64,000 bases of DNA from Halopseudomonas sabulinigri (lineage in GTDB: Bacteria > Pseudomonadota > Gammaproteobacteria > Pseudomonadales > Pseudomonadaceae), in NCBI RefSeq assembly GCF_900105255.1, contig NZ_LT629763.1, positions 3,311,001 through 3,375,000 of the forward strand, given 5' to 3'. A program made the position numbers and the translations under genes. Below are positions 59,318 to 64,000 of this stretch, piece by piece; positions within the stretch are counted from its first letter, which is position 1; each line of letters starts with the position of its first letter. The notes below the pieces were generated by a model. The model had not been told where the DNA came from, did not search any database, and saw nothing but the letters and a program-made list of their open reading frames with translations.

Positions 59318-59908
59318 GTGAATATTGGAATCTATCTTTACGAGCAGGCCGAAGTGCTGGATTTTGCCGGCCCCTTTGAGGTGTTCTCCACCGCCGCGCG
59401 GCTGAGTGAGCCGAGCGGTTGTTTCCAGGTGTCGCTGATTGCCGGCGTGGCGGCGCCGGTGACCGCACGCGGCGGCCTGCGCGTGATACCCGATCACGAC
59501 CTGCGCAGCCATCCGCCGCTGCAGGCGCTGATTGTACCGGGTGGTGTGCACACAGCCGAGCTGCAGCATACCGAGATGCTGCAATGGTTGCGTGACCAGG
59601 CCGCGCAGGTACAGATCATGGCCTCGGTCTGCACCGGCGCCTTTTTGCTGGCCCAGGCCGGTCTGCTGGATGGCGAACAGGTGACCACGCACTGGGAAGA
59701 CATCGCCGATCTGCGCGCCGCTTATCCGCAGCTCGAGGTGCTCGAACGCCAGCGTTGGGTCGATCGGGGCAAGCGGGTCACCTCGGCCGGCATCTCCGCC
59801 GGCATCGACATGAGCCTGCATCTGGTGGAACGTCTGCATTCGCGTGACCTGGCCGAGCGCACAGCGCGGCAGATGGAATTTGACTGGACTGGTAATGCGC
59901 CTGCGTGA
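59318..59908 (+). CDS. DJ-1/PfpI family protein
   Basis: 196 residues. The nucleophile elbow MASVCTGAFLLAQAGLLDGE with the active Cys and TTHWEDIADLRAAYPQLE are typical of the GlxA-like/isonitrile hydratase branch; there is no C-terminal AraC domain. It opens with a GTG at 59318, about 6 bp after GGGAAGGAG. It slightly overlaps the GNAT gene that follows (stop within its first codons). Confidence 0.88.
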   Translation: MNIGIYLYEQAEVLDFAGPFEVFSTAARLSEPSGCFQVSLIAGVAAPVTARGGLRVIPDHDLRSHPPLQALIVPGGVHTAELQHTEMLQWLRDQAAQVQIMASVCTGAFLLAQAGLLDGEQVTTHWEDIADLRAAYPQLEVLERQRWVDRGKRVTSAGISAGIDMSLHLVERLHSRDLAERTARQMEFDWTGNAPA

Positions 59909-60359
59909 GGGCACGGCCGCCGATGCGAAGGCCTGTGCCGCACTCTTCACCGCTGCCGTGCATGGCCTTGCTGGCCAGCATTATGATTCTGCGCAGCGCC
60001 ATGCCTGGGCTCCGCTGACGCCCGACATCACGTTCTGGCAGCAGCGGTTGGCCGGCCTGCAGGTGTTGTTGGCCGAGGACGCAAGCGGGCTGCTGGGGTT
60101 TATCGGCTACGCGCAGGATGGGCACATCGACATGCTTTTCTGTGCCCCGCGGGTAGCGCGGCGCGCGGTGGCCAGTGCACTTTATCGTGAAGCCGAGACG
60201 CGCCTACGGCAGCGCGGGGTGGAGCGCCTGTGTACCGAAGCCAGCTTGCTGGCGCAGCCGTTTTTCCTGCGTCAGGGCTTTACCAGCGACGCGCGTGAAG
60301 AGGTCGAGCGCGCGGGAGTGCGGTTACCGCGCTACCGCATGAGCAAGATGCTCGACTGA
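59895..60359 (+). CDS. GNAT family N-acetyltransferase
   Basis: 154 residues. LREGTAADAKACAALFTAAV opens the fold; IDMLFCAPRVARRAVASALY and VERLCTEASLLAQPFFLRQG carry the acetyl-CoA pocket and the C-terminal strand. Target unknown. ATG 59895 is used because it begins the family sequence; it overlaps the DJ-1 gene by 14 bp. Confidence 0.85.
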   Translation: MRLREGTAADAKACAALFTAAVHGLAGQHYDSAQRHAWAPLTPDITFWQQRLAGLQVLLAEDASGLLGFIGYAQDGHIDMLFCAPRVARRAVASALYREAETRLRQRGVERLCTEASLLAQPFFLRQGFTSDAREEVERAGVRLPRYRMSKMLD

Positions 60360-60432
60360 GCGGCAAGGGGCGATTGCCGTCTGCGCGGGAGGCGGCTATC
60401 TTGGCCACTCCCGGTCCCAGGAAAACAACAAG

Positions 60433-60852
60433 ATGACCACACACCTGATTCTGCTACCCCTGTTGCTGCAAATAGCACTGACCCTGGCGCTGTATGTCGC
60501 GCTCGCCCGTGCCAAGACCAAGGCGCTGGCGGCGGGCGCGGTCGACGAGACGCGCCGCGCACTGCACGATGATGCCTGGCCCGACAATGTCTTGCAGATA
60601 AACAACTGCATTCGCAACCAGTTTGAAGTCCCCATACTTTTTTACGTTCTGGTGCTGGCCCTGTTGCAACTGGGGGCGGCGGGGTGGCTGGCGCAGGTGC
60701 TGGCCTGGCTGTTCGTACTCAGCCGTGTTGGCCATGCGCTGGTGCACACTGGCAGCAATCAGGTACCGCTGCGCCGCCGACTGTTCAGCATGGGCTGCTT
60801 ACTGCTCATGCTGATGACGGCGCTGCTGGCCTGGGTTGTGGTAGCGGCCTGA
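60433..60852 (+). CDS. MAPEG family membrane protein
   Basis: 139 residues with four helices. VDETRRALHDDAWPDNVLQINN is followed by NCIRNQFEVPILFYVLVLAL, where the conserved Asn/Arg of the MAPEG glutathione-binding region lies, and FVLSRVGHALVHTGSNQVPL. Proteins of this family may act in detoxification or lipid metabolism; no substrate can be assigned. The next gene starts on its stop codon (TGATG). Confidence 0.88.
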   Translation: MTTHLILLPLLLQIALTLALYVALARAKTKALAAGAVDETRRALHDDAWPDNVLQINNCIRNQFEVPILFYVLVLALLQLGAAGWLAQVLAWLFVLSRVGHALVHTGSNQVPLRRRLFSMGCLLLMLMTALLAWVVVAA

Positions 60853-61271
60853 TGAGCGGGTTTGTGGCGCTGTTGCGCGGCCGCGGACGGGTCTATCTGC
60901 TGGAGGCGATCGTCTGTTTCAGCGGTCCGGTACTGCTGCTGGGTCTGGGGCTGGTGGCCTTGCCACTGGCCTTTGCCGACAGCACTGAGCCGCTGTTGCG
61001 CTGGCAACTCACAGGCATGCTGCTGGGCGGCTTCATCGGTCTATGGGGCGTTATCCAGCTGGTGCTCAAGGTGGCCTACCCGAGGCGGGAGGTCGCTAGC
61101 CCCAGGGCTATCGTATTCGCCCTGTTGATCGGTATTGGCGCCGTGCTGGCGTTCTATCAGGGAATGCGGTTGTCGCCGGCGGCGACCATGTTGCTGGTGG
61201 TCATGCCACTGCTCGGCGCCGCGCACTTTCTGTTTCTCGGGCGGGACTACCTGACGCGCCGCGGGAGTTGA
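60852..61271 (+). CDS. Four-helix membrane protein, unknown function
   Basis: 139 residues: hydrophobic segments near 18-38 (LEAIVCFSGPVLLLGLGLVA), 55-75, 88-105 and 110-128. No recognisable domain. Its ATG overlaps the MAPEG stop, so it is translationally coupled to it and may act with it. It ends with a basic RDYLTRRGS. Confidence 0.7.
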   Translation: MSGFVALLRGRGRVYLLEAIVCFSGPVLLLGLGLVALPLAFADSTEPLLRWQLTGMLLGGFIGLWGVIQLVLKVAYPRREVASPRAIVFALLIGIGAVLAFYQGMRLSPAATMLLVVMPLLGAAHFLFLGRDYLTRRGS

Positions 61272-61333
61272 CAGGCTGCGGCCGATCCGTTGCACTGCTG
61301 CCTCTGTCTTGTCCTGTTGGAGTGGGCCGTCCC

Positions 61334-62017
61334 ATGTCTGTTTCTACCGATGAAGTGCATCTGGTTTCCATTAACGCTGGCGCGCCCAAGTCGCTGCTGG
61401 TCGGTCGCCGAGAGGCACGTACAGGCCATTTCAAGCAGCCGCTCAACGGCCGGGTGGCGATTGATGCCCAGGGGATCAGTGAGGACTTTATCGGCGACCT
61501 CAAGCACCACGGTGGCGCTGATCAGGCGATTTATCTCTATAGCCAGCAAGATATCGACTGGTGGTCGGCGCAGCTGCAACGCGAGCTGGGCCCCGGCTTC
61601 TTCGGCGAAAATCTGACGGTATCGCACTGGTGGCCGACCCTGCGTATCGGCGACCGCCTGCAGGCCGGCGAGCTGCTGCTGGAAATTACCGCACCGCGCA
61701 TTCCCTGTTCCACCCTGGCGGCCCGGGTCGGCGACAAGCTGTTCGCCAAGCGCTTCGTCAAGGCTGAACGCTGTGGTGCCTATGCCCGCGTGTTGCAACC
61801 CGGTAGCCTGCAGGCCGGCGATGCCTTGACCGTGCTCAAGGCCGACGTGATCTACCCCACCATCAAGGAGGTATTTCGCTACTGCCACTCCAAGGGGCAT
61901 AACCTGGATTTTCTGCAGCGCCTGCTGAGCGCCCCGCTAGCCGAGAAAATGCGCACCGAGATGGAGGAGCGCAAGGCGAGCGCTCTGCAGGCCAGCGGTC
62001 AGTTACCGGGCATCTGA
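61334..62017 (+). CDS. MOSC domain-containing protein (YiiM-like)
   Basis: 227 residues. The MOSC core is visible: DFIGDLKHHGGADQAIYLY, GFFGENLTV, IGDRLQAGELLLEITAPRIP and the molybdenum-cofactor Cys in PRIPCSTLAARVGDK, near residue 120. A C-terminal part (DVIYPTIKEVFRYCHSKGHN) is like that of YiiM. It may transfer sulfur or detoxify N-hydroxylated bases, as proposed for YiiM. I use ATG 61334; the open frame extends upstream without family similarity. Confidence 0.9.
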   Translation: MSVSTDEVHLVSINAGAPKSLLVGRREARTGHFKQPLNGRVAIDAQGISEDFIGDLKHHGGADQAIYLYSQQDIDWWSAQLQRELGPGFFGENLTVSHWWPTLRIGDRLQAGELLLEITAPRIPCSTLAARVGDKLFAKRFVKAERCGAYARVLQPGSLQAGDALTVLKADVIYPTIKEVFRYCHSKGHNLDFLQRLLSAPLAEKMRTEMEERKASALQASGQLPGI

Positions 62018-62022
62018 GCGCG

Positions 62023-63885
62023 TCAGGCCGGTAATGTGGCCAGTAACAAGGCCCGGTAGGCGCGCTCGCGCAGCCCCGTTGCCTGTTCCAGCCGCATGCG
62101 TTTCAGCGCTGCCTGCTGGCGCGGCGTGGCGCTGCGCCGCCAACCTCGCCACAGCAGGGAAAGCATCGCCCTGTGGTTACCCTTGAGTGTTTTCAGCTCG
62201 CCAAGACCCTGCGCCAGGTCCTCTTCTTCGGCGCTCAGGCCGCTGCCCAGCGGAAAGGCGGGCAGCAACTGCTGCTGCGCTTCGGTCAGCAGGTAGGCCA
62301 ATTGCTCTGGCGTGTTGCGCTGATAGGACGCCGGTAAGCGGTAGTCAGTTGGCAATTTCCCGGCCCGCTGCGCCTGGCCCATCAGTTCCTCTTGAAAGCG
62401 CGCATCACATACCGAGAGCATGGCGTCGATCACCTCGGCGTCGCTCTTGTCGCGCAGGTCGGCTACGCCGTATTCAGTTACTACCATATCGCGCAGATGC
62501 CGTGGGATAGTGGCGTGCGGGTACTGCCAACAGATGTTGGAGCTGACCCGGCCCTTGTGGGTGCGGGTGGCGGGTAAGGTGATGATGGCGCGGGCATCGT
62601 CCAGGGCAAAGGCCTGGGCGATAAAGTCGTACTGGCCACCTACGCCGCTGATCACCTGCGCATCGCTCAGGCCGTCGGAGGTCACCGCGCCGGTCAGGCT
62701 GACCATCAGCGCGCTGTTGATGAAGCGCGCCTGCTGACGGGCTGCACGCTTGGAATGCTCATCGCCATACAGACTGTTGGTAAATGAGACCGGCATCATG
62801 GCGATCCTGTCGCGGGTTTCAGGCGGCAGGCGCTGCAGCGTTTCGTAGAGTATCGGGCTGCCGATAAAGAAGCCGGCGTGGATCAGCCTGCCGTCGACGG
62901 CACGCTTGATGACACCGGCTTCGATCAGCGCCAGGAAGCCCTCTACCAGCATTTCAGTGACGCCGTACAGGCCGGTCTGAAAAGGCTCGCAGTGTCGCTC
63001 GAGCAAAGACTCAGGCGTTTCCAGACGTTGCAGCAGTTGCTGAAAGTCGAGCGGTTGCTGCTGGCGCAGCCGCAAGGCGTGCGCTATGGCATCGCCAATG
63101 GAGCCGATGCCGATTTGCAGGGTGCCGCCATCAGGTACCAGGCTCGCCACCCGCAGGGCAATGGCGTGGTGCTTGAGCGCCGCCGGGCTGTGCGGCGGTG
63201 TGAACAACGGAAAGTCGTATTGCGGGCTGTGCAGTAGCAGGTCGAAATCGCTCGCGGGGCGATCCGCTGCCCCGCCCATATAGGGCAGCGCGTGGTTGAC
63301 CTGGCCTACGCTGAGTAGCTGCAGCTCACCGCGTTGGCGCCGGTCCAGCAGGTCGGCACTGATGTCGGGGTTGCAGCTTAGACTGTAGCGCGCGGGCTGG
63401 CCGTCGGCCGCGGGCTCGCCCGGTGCAACCAGTTGCAGGATAAGGTTTACCTGCCAGCGCAGCAGGGTGTCCAGCGCATGGGTGTAGTTGAGGCTGGTGT
63501 AGTCCTGCTGCATGCGCGGCACACCGCGCCAGCCGCCGGGGCGCAGGAAAAACTCGCGCACCTGGATATTGCCCGGCAGCTCGCCGCTGCGCATTGCCTT
63601 GGCGTACTCCAGTGCCGGGTACTCGGCAAACAGGCGCTGCGATAGCGGGCCAATAAAACGCTGTTCCAGATCGCTGCTGGCGCTGGGAGCTTCCAGGGTG
63701 AGCGCGGTACAGATGGTCAACGAAATCTCGGCGTTATCACGCGCGCGGAGGTAAAGCGCGTTGATCAGGTGGTTGGCCTTGCCGAGACCCAATGGCAGGC
63801 CAACCACCAGGGTGTTGCCCAAACGTTGCAGTATGGCATCGACCAGCGCCTCGGCATCGTCAAAACACGCAGGCTGTTCACTCAT
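62023..63885 (-). CDS. Acetyl-CoA hydrolase/transferase family protein
   Basis: About 620 residues. The acetyl-CoA hydrolase/transferase core is visible: TLVVGLPLGLGKANHLINAL at the start, PDGGTLQIGIGSIGDAIAHA in the middle, the GVTEMLVEGFLALIEAGVIK block, and the C-terminal ISGVGGQYDFIAQAFALDDA with VTEYGVADLRDKSDAEVIDA. It is longer than the roughly 500-residue succinate-CoA transferases, a known size variant. It would exchange or release CoA from an acyl-CoA. Its start overlaps the stop of the upstream gene by 8 bp, suggesting a fatty-acid-related operon. Confidence 0.9.
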   Translation of the reverse strand: MSEQPACFDDAEALVDAILQRLGNTLVVGLPLGLGKANHLINALYLRARDNAEISLTICTALTLEAPSASSDLEQRFIGPLSQRLFAEYPALEYAKAMRSGELPGNIQVREFFLRPGGWRGVPRMQQDYTSLNYTHALDTLLRWQVNLILQLVAPGEPAADGQPARYSLSCNPDISADLLDRRQRGELQLLSVGQVNHALPYMGGAADRPASDFDLLLHSPQYDFPLFTPPHSPAALKHHAIALRVASLVPDGGTLQIGIGSIGDAIAHALRLRQQQPLDFQQLLQRLETPESLLERHCEPFQTGLYGVTEMLVEGFLALIEAGVIKRAVDGRLIHAGFFIGSPILYETLQRLPPETRDRIAMMPVSFTNSLYGDEHSKRAARQQARFINSALMVSLTGAVTSDGLSDAQVISGVGGQYDFIAQAFALDDARAIITLPATRTHKGRVSSNICWQYPHATIPRHLRDMVVTEYGVADLRDKSDAEVIDAMLSVCDARFQEELMGQAQRAGKLPTDYRLPASYQRNTPEQLAYLLTEAQQQLLPAFPLGSGLSAEEEDLAQGLGELKTLKGNHRAMLSLLWRGWRRSATPRQQAALKRMRLEQATGLRERAYRALLLATLPA

Positions 63886-64000
63886 CGGCAACGGCGGTCC
63901 AGCCCGGATCGGGGGTAAAGCGCGGGCCGTGTTTCTCGCTCAGCTCCTGCAGCTGTGCGGCGACGTTATCGAAACCCAGTTGCTCGGCGTAGTGCATCGG
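63878..64000 (-). CDS. C-terminal end of probable 3-hydroxyacyl-CoA dehydrogenase (5' end outside window)
   Basis: The last 40 residues are seen: MHYAEQLGFDNVAAQLQELS, then KHGPRFTPDPGW and the end. This resembles the C-terminal end of 3-hydroxyacyl-CoA dehydrogenase or of the FadB/FadJ type bifunctional enzyme (YA..LG, L..L...HG.RF.P). Identity beyond this short piece cannot be shown. Its TGA lies just inside the start of the acetyl-CoA hydrolase/transferase gene, so both are probably one transcript. Confidence 0.55.
   Translation of the reverse strand, partial: PMHYAEQLGFDNVAAQLQELSEKHGPRFTPDPGWTAVADE

Overview
The window is a stretch of gammaproteobacterial chromosome from Pseudomonas or a close relative. 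The order smpB - ratA - rnfH - bamE - fur - recN - grpE - dnaK - dnaJ - dapB - carA - carB - greA - yhbY - rlmE - ftsH - folP - glmM - tpiA - secG - tRNA-Leu - tRNA-fMet - rimP - nusA - infB - rbfA - truB - rpsO - pnp is the pseudomonad arrangement, and Fur, FtsH, CarA and PNPase read as Pseudomonas-type proteins. A lineage such as Halopseudomonas is possible, but I cannot prove it from this sequence alone.

Region 1 (1-10.7 kb) is accessory. It holds the end of a single-Cache protein, a pterin pair (folM-folE), an SDR oxidoreductase and a TetR regulator. Divergent from the regulator is a three-gene catabolic cassette: GMC alcohol oxidoreductase, aldehyde dehydrogenase and a large alpha/beta hydrolase. 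An IS481-family element follows, with definable ends and a transposase interrupted by one in-frame stop. The IS abuts a truncated integrase-like gene lying next to the 3' end of ssrA (tmRNA), a common island integration target. This looks like the scar of an ssrA-associated island rearranged by the IS.

Region 2 (10.7-44.1 kb) is conserved core. It carries trans-translation (ssrA, smpB), iron regulation (fur), DNA repair (recN) and heat-shock chaperones with two textbook sigma-32 promoters. It also carries lysine and carbamoyl-phosphate biosynthesis, the FtsH protease with folP/glmM, and the large rimP-nusA-infB-rbfA-truB-rpsO-pnp translation and RNA-decay operon, which begins after tRNA-Leu(GAG) and initiator tRNA. 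Several leaders hold hairpins that suggest attenuation or RNase III control.

Region 3 (44.1-64 kb) is a compact mosaic of lineage-specific genes. It includes a catalase, a PPOX flavoprotein, two tandem small secreted paralogues next to a LysR regulator, and a MarR/siderophore-reductase pair with a double palindromic operator. Further on are AraC regulators, RNA 2',3'-phosphodiesterase, an RsuA-type pseudouridine synthase, a sterol-desaturase-type membrane hydroxylase, a CHASE-type histidine kinase, tandem YjbR genes, DJ-1/PfpI, GNAT, MAPEG and MOSC proteins. The window closes with an acetyl-CoA hydrolase/transferase overlapping the end of a probable 3-hydroxyacyl-CoA dehydrogenase. Overlapping start/stop codons are frequent here. 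No CRISPR array, rRNA or intact prophage was seen. I did not find a clearly new multi-gene system; the least explained items are the small secreted paralogues with their shared GTTTC-N7-GAAAC sites and the IS-broken ssrA island boundary.
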